From positions 52,434,873 to 52,498,872 of the forward strand of contig CM034300.1 in assembly GCA_019925795.1 (NCBI GenBank): DNA of 64,000 bases, read 5' to 3'. The stretch comes from Dendrobium chrysotoxum (Eukaryota > Streptophyta > Magnoliopsida > Asparagales > Orchidaceae). Made by a program: the position numbers and the translations under genes. Shown here in pieces: positions 1-9,674 of the stretch. How positions within the stretch are numbered: position 1 is the first letter of the stretch; every line of letters begins with the position of its first letter. The notes below the pieces were generated by a model. It had not been told where the DNA came from. It did no database searches and saw only the letters and a list, made by a program, of their open reading frames with translations.

Positions 1-27
1 TTCTCGCTCATCTTAGGAAGTTACCAG
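1..27 (+). pseudogene. Tat-type gypsy copy 1, end of gag/start of protease (split by E1)
   Basis: These 27 bases read in frame as LAHLRKLP and continue across the E1 insertion into KLSIYDALVLSKE at 11374. The motif matches the gag-protease linker of gypsy copy 2 (WAHLKKLP at about 49530). The last five bases, ACCAG, are the left target-site duplication of E1. The 5' part of the element lies outside the window. Confidence 0.8.
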
Positions 28-944
28 TGTTGAGATTGGTGTAAATCTATTTCTTCAAGTAAGTTTTGATGTGAGTTTTTGATGATTACAAAATCTTATT
101 ATTTGTTTATTATTTCTCTTAACAAAAGCTGGAAAATTCTATTTTTGTGTGTACTAACATTTCATTTCGGGAACATCACATTCCATTCAGTGGAAGACTT
201 CAAATTAATTAAATTAGAGGTTATTAATCTTAGAGTCTATATTTTTTCTTTTCTTGAGTCTAAGTGATGTGATTATAATTGGATAATCATACACACACAC
301 TGGGGAGTGAGACAAAATGTATGTTTTAAAAATTAATCATATTATACGATGTCGAATTGTACGGGACAATTTATGCTATTTCTCCTATGATACGTACCTA
401 TTAGGTTTAAAATTTTTTCTATGTATAATTTATATAGTACGAAATATTTTTTTATATCATTTTCCATAGTACAAAATGGGAGCTTTCATGGTTTGTACTG
501 GATCATACGGGATGAACTGTTTAATTTTTTAAACTAATCGTATAATATGAATAGCTTCATATATCATTTTCCAGAGTACAAAATGGGAGCTTGCATGGTT
601 CGTACTCGAGCATACGGGATGAACTGTTCAATTTTTTGAATTATTCATACAATACGAATGGGTTTCATATATCATTTTATATAGTACAAAATTTGGGTTT
701 CATTGGTTTGTATAGGATCGTATGGGATGAACTATTCATTTTTTAACTGTTCGTACAGTATGATTTTAGTTGATATATCATTTTCCATAGTACAAAAACT
801 GGGGTTCATTGGTTCATACAGTATCATACAGGATGAACTGTTCAATAATTTTAGCAGTTCGTACGTACGAATGTCAATCATACAGTACAATCGAACTACG
901 TCAAACTTGAGATTTTAATTTTTGGATGGTTTTCTTATCCTTTG

Positions 945-953
945 TATAAAAGG
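945..953 (+). promoter_or_regulatory. TATA box of E1 5' LTR
   Basis: TATAAAAGG lies between palindrome-rich U3 and the leader. The 3' LTR has TATATAAAAGG at 10596-10606. Position and match suggest the start of genomic RNA about 30 nt downstream; this is inferred. Confidence 0.7.
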
Positions 954-1177
954 TTCCTAGAAACTGACTGTCCTACTAATCTTCTATGAATTTCTTCTTG
1001 AGAGTGGAAGGGAGAGTGATTAGGGAGAGTGTTTGGGAGTGAGTGTGGTGAGATCTTTGAAGAGAAAATTATGAGGGGATTCACAAGGTTGTCCAAAGGT
1101 GAGGATCTCATTATTTGTACTTCAAGTCTCTTCCCTATCTCTTTGAAGACTCTTGAGAGAAGATCTTTAAAGAAGGT

Positions 1178-1330
1178 TCTGTTCTCTGCCTTCACCAGGA
1201 TGGTGAAAAAGGATGCTTGGTTCTCTACCGACACCTGGAGGGTGTGAAAGGATGAGTGGGTTCTCTGCCTTCACCAAGAGGGTGAAAAAGGATGGCGGTT
1301 CTGTACCGCACTGGGGTTTGGTGGAAGAGA
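1178..1330 (+). repeat. LTR leader hairpin repeats (E1 5' LTR)
   Basis: Degenerate repeats of about 35-40 bp, each beginning GGTTCTCTGCC or similar and each holding a short stem: TTCACC/GGTGAA, ACACC/GGTGT, TTCACC/GGTGAA. The same array recurs in every copia LTR of the window with different stem bases but preserved pairing (10836-10985, 17700-17905, 26750-26945, 39866-39985, 48072-48185, 48832-49025, 62132-62245). It lies downstream of the TATA box, so it would be in the RNA leader. Confidence 0.75.
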
Positions 1331-1417
1331 GTTTGTAAGGGCTTCTCCGCCTTGTTGTGGGAGAAAATGGAGAGTCACTTTGGTTTAGTGTAAAACCTAA
1401 AGAAGGAGTCTCTAGGG

Positions 1418-1449
1418 AGTGGATGTAGGTCGTGTTTGACCGAACCACT
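1418..1449 (+). other. Conserved split stem in LTR (AGTGG...CCACT)
   Basis: AGTGG atgta GGTC ... GACC gaa CCACT can fold into a two-part stem. It is present at the same place in all copia LTRs: 11071-11102, 17580-17610, 26631-26661, 40075-40105, 48271-48301, 49111-49141 and 62326-62357. Function unknown; a packaging or dimerisation element, or 3'-end formation signal, are options. Confidence 0.65.
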
Positions 1450-1717
1450 ATAAAATTTGGTGTTCTTTATTCTTATTTTTATTTACCACATTGTTAATTT
1501 TTGTATTGCACTTATTTTTTCTATGGTTGTAAAAGGTTAATTTTTATAACTATTCGTATAGTATGAATTTAATCGTACTGTAAGATATACTGAAGATTTT
1601 TTATAAAAAAAGGTTTTCAAAACTTCCAAGAGATTTTTAAAAGTACCAATTCATCCTCCCTCTTGGTTAGCCTAGGGATATAATTAACAGGTTTAACAAC
1701 TTATTCACATTTTCAAG

Positions 1718-1730
1718 TGGTATCAGAGCC
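1718..1730 (+). other. Primer binding site of E1 (initiator-Met tRNA)
   Basis: TGGTATCAGAGCC lies 2 nt after the 5' LTR. It is the standard plant copia PBS complementary to the 3' end of initiator-Met tRNA. Confidence 0.95.
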
Positions 1731-1772
1731 TATTTCAAAAATTACTATTAAACTACATTTTGAAATTTGATC

Positions 1773-3525
1773 ATGGCTAATTTTGGAAACTAAAACACAT
1801 CTGAGGGTTATTCGATCACTAGACCTCCATTGTTTGATAACATTCTATTTGATTTTTGGAAAACTCGTATGTCTACATTTCTGTAATCACTTGACTATTG
1901 CATGTGGATTTTAGTACAAGAAGGTTACACTTAACCTACTAGACTTATAGATGGAATTAGAATTCAAACAACTTTTGCTAATTGGACTGTAAAAGAATGT
2001 AAATTAGCTCAATTAAATGTTAAATGTTTCAATAGTTTTTTTGTGCTTTGAAATCGAAAGACTACATGCTTGTTTCTACTTGTAAATCTAGAAAAGAGAT
2101 TTGGTATAGGCTTTGCATTACATATAAAGGAGCCAATGAAGTTAAATAATCAAGATTGAATATTCTACTGCAAGACTATAAACTTTTTTGCATGAAACCG
2201 AATGAGTCAATCTTTGACATGTATACTCATTTTACACAGATAGTAACTTCATTGCATGCTTTAGGTAGGGAACTAACCAATTTTGAAAACATAAATAAGA
2301 TATTACAATGTTTGCCTACTAGTTATGATGCAAAGATTACTACTATAACAGAGTCGAAAGACTTTATTATTTACTCTATTGGCAATCTCCTTGGATCACT
2401 GATTGCTTACGAGGAAGGAGTGGCTCAAAGAAAGTTTGATGCAGGTGATAGATGGAAAGAAAAGAATATTGCACTGAAAGTGGATGACTCTAACAGTGAT
2501 CAGTCTCAGCCTGAGGATGAAGAGGAAATTGCCTTAATGACAAGGTAGTTCAAAAGTTTCTTAAAGAAGAAGCAAATAATAAGCCATCAGTGGAACAAAG
2601 GTAAGTTCCATAAAAATGCTAAGGCTTATAATAATGTTATTTTCTATGAGTACAGGAAGCCAGGATATATAAAGATTGATTGTCATAATCTCAAAGCCAA
2701 TCCTAGTAAGGAATAAGCCGAGGAGAAACCAAAGGATAGAAGGGGCAAGAAGAGACTACAACGAGCATTTTGGGCGGACTCAGCTTCAGATTCCTCAGAA
2801 ACAGCACTTAAAGAGAAAGTCACAAATTTATGTTTGATAGCTATAATCTTGATCATTTTGATCAAGAGGAGGTATGTGACTTAAGTTATGATAAATTGTT
2901 TGAAGTTTTTGAGCACTTTCATTCTGCATATAGGAAACTAAAGAAATTGCATGCTATGTTGAATTTGGATTACTTAGAACTGCAAAAAGAATTTAAAATC
3001 CTTAGGAAAGACCATGCATTAATTGATAGCAACCACATAATTTTGTTGGATGAATTTGATGATTTGAATAAATAAAATGAACTTCTAAAATCATCACACA
3101 CTGAACATGAAAATGATTTTAAAATTTTTATGGATGAATCAGATAGTAGAGAGTATAACTTGAAGATTGAAAATTCAATTCTAGAGAGTGCTAACGCATA
3201 TATTGAAGTTAAGTTGAAAGCACTTGAGGAAAATAGGATTCCACACACACTTGAAGATTTTCACAAATCTTACCACAAGTCCACTAGTTCAAAATCTAGG
3301 AGAAGATCTTACAGTGCACATAGATTAGTAAATCCTTTTTCTGGAGTAAAATGTTTTTCTTGTGGTATGATTGGACATATTTCTCACAGTTATACTAGTC
3401 ATCATAGAACACATTTAGTGTGTAGACCTAAGATGTATAAAACATAACATAACACACATGCATCTGGTTTAAAATTGCCAAGAGGTGAACCCAAACTTAT
3501 TTGGGTTCCAAAGTCTAATGTTTGA
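1773..3525 (+). pseudogene. gag: E1 gag, decayed
   Basis: Nucleocapsid/capsid polyprotein of the copia element. It starts MANFGN, shared with E2 (26309) and E3 (40423), and is hit by a stop at codon 7 (CAA to TAA type). The capsid domain is clearest at 2156-2548 (FTQIVTSLHALGRELTN, then SIGNLLGSLIAYEEGV). A first zinc knuckle at 2641-2682 is degenerate (Cys to Tyr). A charged coiled-coil stretch follows (2830-3245; LNLDYLELQKEFKILRKDH), then a second knuckle at 3349-3393 reading CFSCGMIGHISHSY, with the last Cys changed to Tyr. Gag ends PKSNV and a double stop TGATGA, as in E2 and E3. Several stops and at least one frame change make it non-functional. Confidence 0.9.
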
Positions 3526-3536
3526 TGATTTTATAG

Positions 3537-6500
3537 GAACGCTCTTACACAAGACCCCGTAAGAGTATTTGGTACCTGAACAGTAGCTGTTCAAAGTATA
3601 TGACTGGAGATGCTAATCAATTCATATCACTGGAAGCCAGGAATAGAGGCAAGGTTACATTTTGAGACAATACCACCAAGAGAGTGGTAGGTACAAGTAT
3701 GATTGGAAATATAATTTTGTGATTGAGAATGCTCTATTAGTAGAAGGCTTAAAATATAATCTGTTGAGCATAAGTCAACTGTGCGATAAAGGTTATCATA
3801 TAAAATTTTTACCCATTAGCTGTGTTATTAGTCAAAATGGAGTTGTTGTATTGAATGGTGATAGAATAAATAATGTATACATGCTAGATTTGAATTCAAT
3901 AAAATCTTCTACTTCTTTTTATTTAAAAACTATATCTGATGAGTCTTGGTTATGGCATAGAAGACTTTGTCATGCTAACATGAAAAATCTTAGAAAAATT
4001 ACCCAAAAAGAGTTAGTTAGAGGAGTACCCAAATTAGACTTTACAAAAGATCACTTATGTGATGCATGTCAACTAGGAAAAAAAGTCAAATCCCCTTTCA
4101 ATTTAATCAAGAAAGTAAGAACTGGCAAGCCCTTAGAAATTCTTCACATGGATCTCTTTACCCGTTAGTACCTTAAGTCTAGGAGGGAAAAGGTTTTGGT
4201 ATGTTATTGTGGATGATTACTCAAGATTCATATGGATTAGATTTTTAAATCATAAGAGTGAATCATTCGAGGAGTTTTGAGATTTTTCCACTTGGATTCA
4301 TAAAAAACTAGGATTTAAAATTGTTACTATCCAAAGTGATCATGGGGGAGAATTTGAAAATGAATTGTTTAATGATTTTTATAAATCTCATGGAATAGAC
4401 CACAACTTCTCAGCTTCTAGGACACCTCAGCATAATCTAGTAGTTGAGAGAAAGAGCAGGACATTAATTGAAGCTGCTAGAGCCATGTTGGCAGAATATT
4501 CACTTTCAAGATATTTTTGGGCTAAAGTAGTTAATACTGCATGCTATGTATTAAATAGGATGTACATTAGATCAAAATTAAATAAGATACCCTTTGAACT
4601 TCTTAAAGGTAGAATTCCCAACCTCTCACACCTACATGTTTTTAGATGCAAAGTGTTCATACATAATAATGGAAAAACTCTCTTAGAAAAATTTGATCCT
4701 AAATCTGATGAAGGAATTTTTCTAGGATATTCAAGTGTTCAAAAATCATATAGAGTTTTTAATAGAAGGACGTTGGTAGTTGAGGAGACCACTTATGTTG
4801 TTTTTGATGAATCAGATAATTCTGGAGGGTCTAGGTTGGATGAAGATGAAGTAGAGGAAATAACCCAAAGACTTGAAAATGAAAAAGTTAAAGAGAGGGT
4901 TGAAAATGATGAAAAAAACCAATTGCCTAAGGAATGGAAATTTGCTAAGATTCATCCTAAAGAGTTGATTTTAGGTGAACAAAGTGAAGGAGTTAGAACT
5001 AGGCATGGTTTAAGGAAAGAAGTAAATCACTTCGCTTTTATTTCAATGATTGAACCCACTACTGTAAATCAAGCACTTTCAGATGAATTTTAGATTCTAG
5101 CTATGCATGAGGAGTTGAATCAATTTTTTAGAAATGATGTTTTGGAGTTAGTAGAAAGACCAAAAGATCAAAGTGTAGTTGGAACCAAGTGGGTATTTAA
5201 AAATAAGATGAATGATTCTGGTGTGAATGTTAGAAACAAAGCAAGATTAGTGGCTAAGGGTTATAATCAGATTGAGGGAATTGATTTTGAGGAGATCTTT
5301 GCCCCGGTAGCCAGACTTGAGGCAGTTAGAGTGCTTTTAGCCTTTACCTGTTTTAAAGGTCTTATGTTATTTCAAATGGATGTTAAGAGTACTTTTCATA
5401 ATGGGATGATCAAAGAGGATTTTTATGTTGAACAACCTCTAGGTTTAGAAAATGCACAATTTCTCAATTATTCAATTATGTTTTTAAATTGAAAAAGTCA
5501 TTATATGGATTAAAATAGGCACCTAGAGCGTGGTATGAAAGGCTAAGCATATTCCTACTTGAACGATCATTTGTAAAAGGGAGTGTGGACACCACACTCT
5601 TTATAAAAAGTGTAGGGGATGATATACTCATTATTAAAATTTATGTGGATGATATTTTGTTTGATCTACCTATAGAAATCTTCGTGATGAATTTTCAAAA
5701 ATAATGAGTAAGGAATTTGAGATGAGCTTAATTGGACACTTGAGTTACTTTTTGGGGTATAGCTTTAAGCAAGATGAGGATGGATTATTTCTGAGTCAGT
5801 CAAAATATGTTAAGGACATCGTTAAGAAGTATGAAATGGGTAAGGCTAAATTAGTGAATACACCCATGAGTTCCTCAGTGCAGTTAGATAATGATTCTAA
5901 AGAAAAATCATTTGATCAAAAGAAGTTTAGAGGGATGATTTGATCTTTGATTTACTTGATAGCTAGCAGACCGGATATTATATTTAGTGTTTATTTGTGT
6001 GCTTGATTTCAAGCAGATCCAAAAGAGTCACATCTGATTGCAGTTAAAAGAATTATGAGATATATTTTGGGGACTCAAACCCTAGGAATTTGGTATCCCA
6101 AGTATAGCACTACTTTTGATATTATTGGATACTCAGATTCAGATTTTTTCGATTTTAGGGTTGATCAGAAAAGCACTTTTGGAACTTGTCAATTCATAGG
6201 AAACTCCATAGTTTCTTGGTCTAGTAGAAAATAGAACTCATTAGCCCTTTCAACTGCAAAAGCTAAATATATTGCCTTAGGAAAATGTGTTGCATAAGTG
6301 CTTTGGTTAAAATAATAATTAATTGACTTAGGATTTTCTTTTGGCATAATTCCAATCTTTTGTGATAACACTAGTGCTATATGCATTTCAAAGAATCCTA
6401 TTCAGCATTCTAGAACCAAGCACATTGATATAAGGCATCATTTTATAAGAGATCATGTAGCAAAATGGGAAATTGAATTACATCATGTTGCTACTAAAGA

Positions 6501-6591
6501 TCAACTTGCAGATATTTTCACTAAACCACTAACTTTTGACACATTTAGCATTTTAAGGAAAAGGCTAGGTGTGATTGATCTTAATGCATAA
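3537..6591 (+). pseudogene. pol: E1 pol (protease, integrase, RT, RNase H), decayed
   Basis: Copia-order pol. Protease: WYLNSSCSKYMTGD at about 3570-3610; the catalytic DSG is changed to NSS, so it would be dead. Integrase: LWHRRLCH...CDAC zinc-binding region at 3952-4071, core VDDY at about 4210, SDHGGE at about 4335, and the Glu in VVERK at about 4445. [13 protein letters not shown] and [11 protein letters not shown] (about 5180-5270), FQMDVKS (about 5370), YVDD at 5642-5653. RNase H: DNTSAICISKNPIQ and RTKHIDIRHHFIRDH, ending GVIDLNA at 6591. Frame changes near 4170, 5490 and 5660, plus nonsense codons (several CAG/CAA to TAG/TAA), disrupt it. About 1,018 codons, the normal length. Confidence 0.93.
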
Positions 6592-7320
6592 TTGAAATTT
6601 CTGCAAACTTATTTTGTGTGTGATTGTATGTTTGTTTGTCAAGTTTGTGCAGTATAAGTTCTATGTTTTGTTTTGTTTTTTGATTGTATTTAGTCTCTTT
6701 ATTTTTTATTGTTTATACTTTAATGAAAAATGTCTTGCTTTGAAAGGTTTTTGAGTTTTTCATTTTTTTATTTATTATGTTCATACTGTACGAAATTATT
6801 TCATACAATTCAAATTATGTGGTGTGTGCATGAGAATTTGTAGAGTTGAGGGAGGAAATAATATTTTTATAATTATTCATACTGTACGATGATGTCATCA
6901 TACTGTATGATATATATAGGTTCATTTGTATGAATGGGGACAGGTTTGCAATTTCAGGCAATTATTACAGATTGTACGTACGAACGTATCATTCGTCTGT
7001 ACGATCCATGCTGCCATTTTTGGATAAGGATGAAGCCAACTGTCATCAAAATGATCTTTAATTTTTTGATCATCTCGAATGAACACGTGATCATATGTAT
7101 GATTGGGAAGTTAAAAAGCCTGTATGAAAGGACTCATTGGGAAGGGCAGTTTATGAAAAGCCATTTTATTTTTGGCCATTTTCATTCGTACGTATGAAAT
7201 TTATTTCGTCCCGTATGAAATATTTTTGTACTGTATAATTGATTATTTTTCTTTATATAAAAGGGGAGTTTTTCATTTGTTTCACTTCCATTTCAAACTC
7301 TTCAAAGCCATAAATTAGAG
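6592..7320 (+). promoter_or_regulatory. U3-like region and TATA box ahead of the E1 extra ORF
   Basis: No coding sequence is evident. From about 6780 the sequence is full of GTACGTACGAACG, CATACTGTACGA and CCGTATGAAAT motifs, the same palindromic vocabulary as the LTR U3. TATATAAAAGG at 7254-7264, identical to the TATA box of the E1 3' LTR (10596-10606), lies 57 bp before the ATG at 7321. C4 has the equivalent arrangement (35640-36122). I infer an internal promoter for the extra ORF; sequence alone cannot prove use. Confidence 0.55.
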
Positions 7321-8388
7321 ATGCTTGGCAGTGGCAAGTGATCATGACATGCTAGAGGATCATCCTCTAGACAAGATTAGGATGATAACTTTCTGTCTCA
7401 ACAAAATAAGGATGCAAACCTCAGAGTACGTGCATCTAAGATCACACCCTCATGTCTCCTAATGCAAGATTACATCCATTTTGCTATAATGCCACTTTTT
7501 TACTCTACCCAATTTTCGTTCATCCTAACCCTCATGGATGCATACAATAAAGTTTTTTTACATTTTTTCCACGCAAACATGAAAATAAATCAGGATCACA
7601 CTAGGATCACATCTTATGTTCTAAAATAGAGAGTAGAGATTACTAAGGAGGATTTGGGTACTTTCCTTCACCTTAGAACTCTAAGGATTAGAGCAGATTA
7701 TGATTGGTCAGATATTAATCAAGTTCTTAGTGGAGTAAGCTAACCAAGTCATTTACCTAGATTCTACACCTTGAACCAAAATACAAGGATCATCCAGCAC
7801 ATCCTTAGAACCTCCATTATCCCAAAAGCTGGAGATCGAGTCAATATGACACCTCTCCTTTCAACCGTTACCTACTTAATCATGATGGGTTAACCTATAG
7901 ATAACGCCTAATTAATCATGGACTACTTGTATTCTCTTACTGACATTGGCTATCCTAGCATCAAAAGGAAGAAAAACATTGCACTGGGCTATGCAATTTC
8001 ATATATCCTAGAAATGAAGTACAACTTAGTCCACCCTAGCAGACCTACTGAGTTGCCTACATACTTTACTAATGCCTCTTTTCAAGCACTTTTTGGGACA
8101 GAGTGCTCTGGAGATGATTCTAAAGAAGGAGCAAATGCACCTGCCCCTGCACCTGGACTCAATTAGGATTTTTATCAAAATATGGTCCAGCGCTTTGATC
8201 ATCTTGATCAAAGATTTGATGATATTAAGGCACATTTAAAGCAGCAAGATGACAGAAATAATGAAGATAGAGGGTGGATCCGTGATCAGTTTGAATCAGT
8301 GAACGCTAATATTGCCATAATCAATAGTTATTTTGCTATGTTTGTTGCTCCACCACCACCTCCAGATGAGGGCCCTTCAGATTTCTAG
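7321..8388 (+). pseudogene. Extra ORF after pol in E1 (env position, unknown function), decayed
   Basis: One reading frame of 356 codons from ATG at 7321 (MLGSGK) to TAG at 8386-8388, interrupted only by nonsense codons, most explained by C-to-T change; no frameshift is needed. It is homologous to 36123-37236 in C4: shared features are the MxSGK start with a GSSSR segment, NTRIIQHILRT, KAGDRVNMTPL, KRKKNIALGYAISYILEMKYNL, ASFQALF, and a C-terminal coiled coil (FDHLDQRFDDIKAHLKQQD) ending in a PPPPP run and PSDF. The middle resembles the domain annotated in plant genomes as putative plant transposon protein (recalled, not searched). I see no signal peptide or clear membrane segment, so env-like describes position only. 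It is absent from E2 and E3. Confidence 0.75.
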
Positions 8389-9674
8389 TTGTGATTCAAT
8401 TGTTTTGCTGTTGTTCTATATGGATGTTTATGTTTGGAGTTATTGTGTTGTTTCTTTATTTTTGTTAGGTTGAATGGTATTTGTTTACTTGTGGAAGATT
8501 TGATGTATGAATGGTAGTTCTTTATGTTGAAATTTTTGATGTGTGGAATAGTATTTGATATGTAACAACATTGCTTGTTAAAAGGAATAAACAATTCATG
8601 TTTGACTGCACATTACATTGTGACCGATCTAGTAATATTTGTTACATAATCTGTAAATGTAGTTGATTGCTAATATATATTGTTAAATGAGTTTTCTCTT
8701 AAAAATTAATTTCCTTGCAAAAAATAGTCTCTTAAAATTCTTGAGTTACATTATCACTTGATATAGAATATAAGATCTTTTTTATGTTTTCAACAATCAA
8801 GCATTGTGTAGCTAACATTATTGCAAAATTTGATGTTATATCTTTATTTTTATTTCTATTTCAAAATGATAATCTTTGTTCATTATTGTAATTTGTGCAA
8901 AGAGTGAGTATTTAGGAAGGACATATATTCAAAAGAGGCACAAAATTAGCCCAAAATGAAAAAGCACAAAGTGTGCCATTCCTATGAAAAGATGTGCAAT
9001 GTTCGCCAAATTGAAAAAGGGTACAAAATTTCTTGAAGTGATAAGATGCACAAAATGTGCCACAAATAATTGAAAAGATGCGCAATATTGCCAATTGATC
9101 TTTCCTTTATCAGTTTCTCTGTCCCACAAATCTATATAATAAACATTGATCTTCATTATTGGATTAGAAAAACTAGTATTTTTATTCCATTTTTTCTGCA
9201 ATAGTTATTGTTACATAATATGTCTATTTCAAACACTTCAAGAAATCAACTTTTTCTTATCTGAGTTATTCTGTAATTTAATTTTTGAGTTTTTATCTTT
9301 TGTATGTGATCTTAATTTTGTTATTAACAATTTATTTAACATTGTCTTAATGATCAACTACCTTGATAGTCCCTTTTTGTTGTTGTCAAAAAGGGGTTAT
9401 TTGTTAATTGTTTGAGTTTGTTTAATACATTTGTACATTGGTTGAATGTGTATATGGCATGACTTGTATGATTGTATGTGTATGTGTATGTTAATATGTT
9501 TTTAATCTTTATTTATTTATAGGAACCACCTTCTTTAGTAGGAAATCCTACCCCTAGTTCAAAATTGATCATTCTTTAGGGGGAGCTTACTTTTAGGGGG
9601 AGCTTAGGAGAAAATTTGCATTTATTTGTTTACTCAAACAATAATTATTTTGCCATCATCAAAAAGGGAGAGAA
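8389..9674 (+). other. E1 3' non-coding region with hairpin array and polypurine tracts
   Basis: No coding sequence supported. Contains an AT-rich stretch, the mini-hairpin array (8929-9095), then several purine tracts: CAAAAAGGGG at about 9387, two copies of TTTAGGGGGAGCTTA (9575-9607), and the terminal tract AAAAAGGGAGAGAA (9661-9674) next to the 3' LTR. Multiple polypurine tracts are known in sireviruses. Confidence 0.8.
8929..9095 (+). repeat. Mini-hairpin array in E1 3' non-coding region
   Basis: About seven units of roughly 20-28 bp on the pattern AAAAGATGCGCAA...TTGCC or GCACAAAGTGTGCC, each a small inverted repeat separated by A-rich spacers. Equivalent arrays lie at 19773-19965 (E2, reverse) and 45882-46040 (E3), at the same place relative to the 3' LTR. 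Confidence 0.7.

Larger units (their letters stand above)
28..1715 (+). repeat. 5' LTR of E1 (1688 bp)
   Basis: Starts TGTTGAG, ends TTTCA; partner of 9675-11368. It begins with a conserved block shared with the other copia LTRs here (GATTACAAAATC, equivalent to GATGATAACAAA in others). U3 (about 285-900) is packed with variants of TCGTACGGGATGAA and GTACGAAATA, short imperfect palindromes. A TATA box follows at 945, then the hairpin-repeat leader (1178-1330), a conserved split stem (1418-1449) and a pyrimidine-rich end (CCTCCCTCTTGG). Small open frames here are fortuitous. Confidence 0.95.

Noticed and set aside
935..1448. Overlapping open frames of 72-99 codons on both strands in the E1 LTR
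   Set aside because: They fall in the non-coding LTR leader and arise from the repeat composition; not conserved in the E1 3' LTR.
7321..8388. Calling the extra ORF an envelope gene
   Set aside because: Only its position fits; no signal peptide, fusion peptide or clear membrane anchor is visible.
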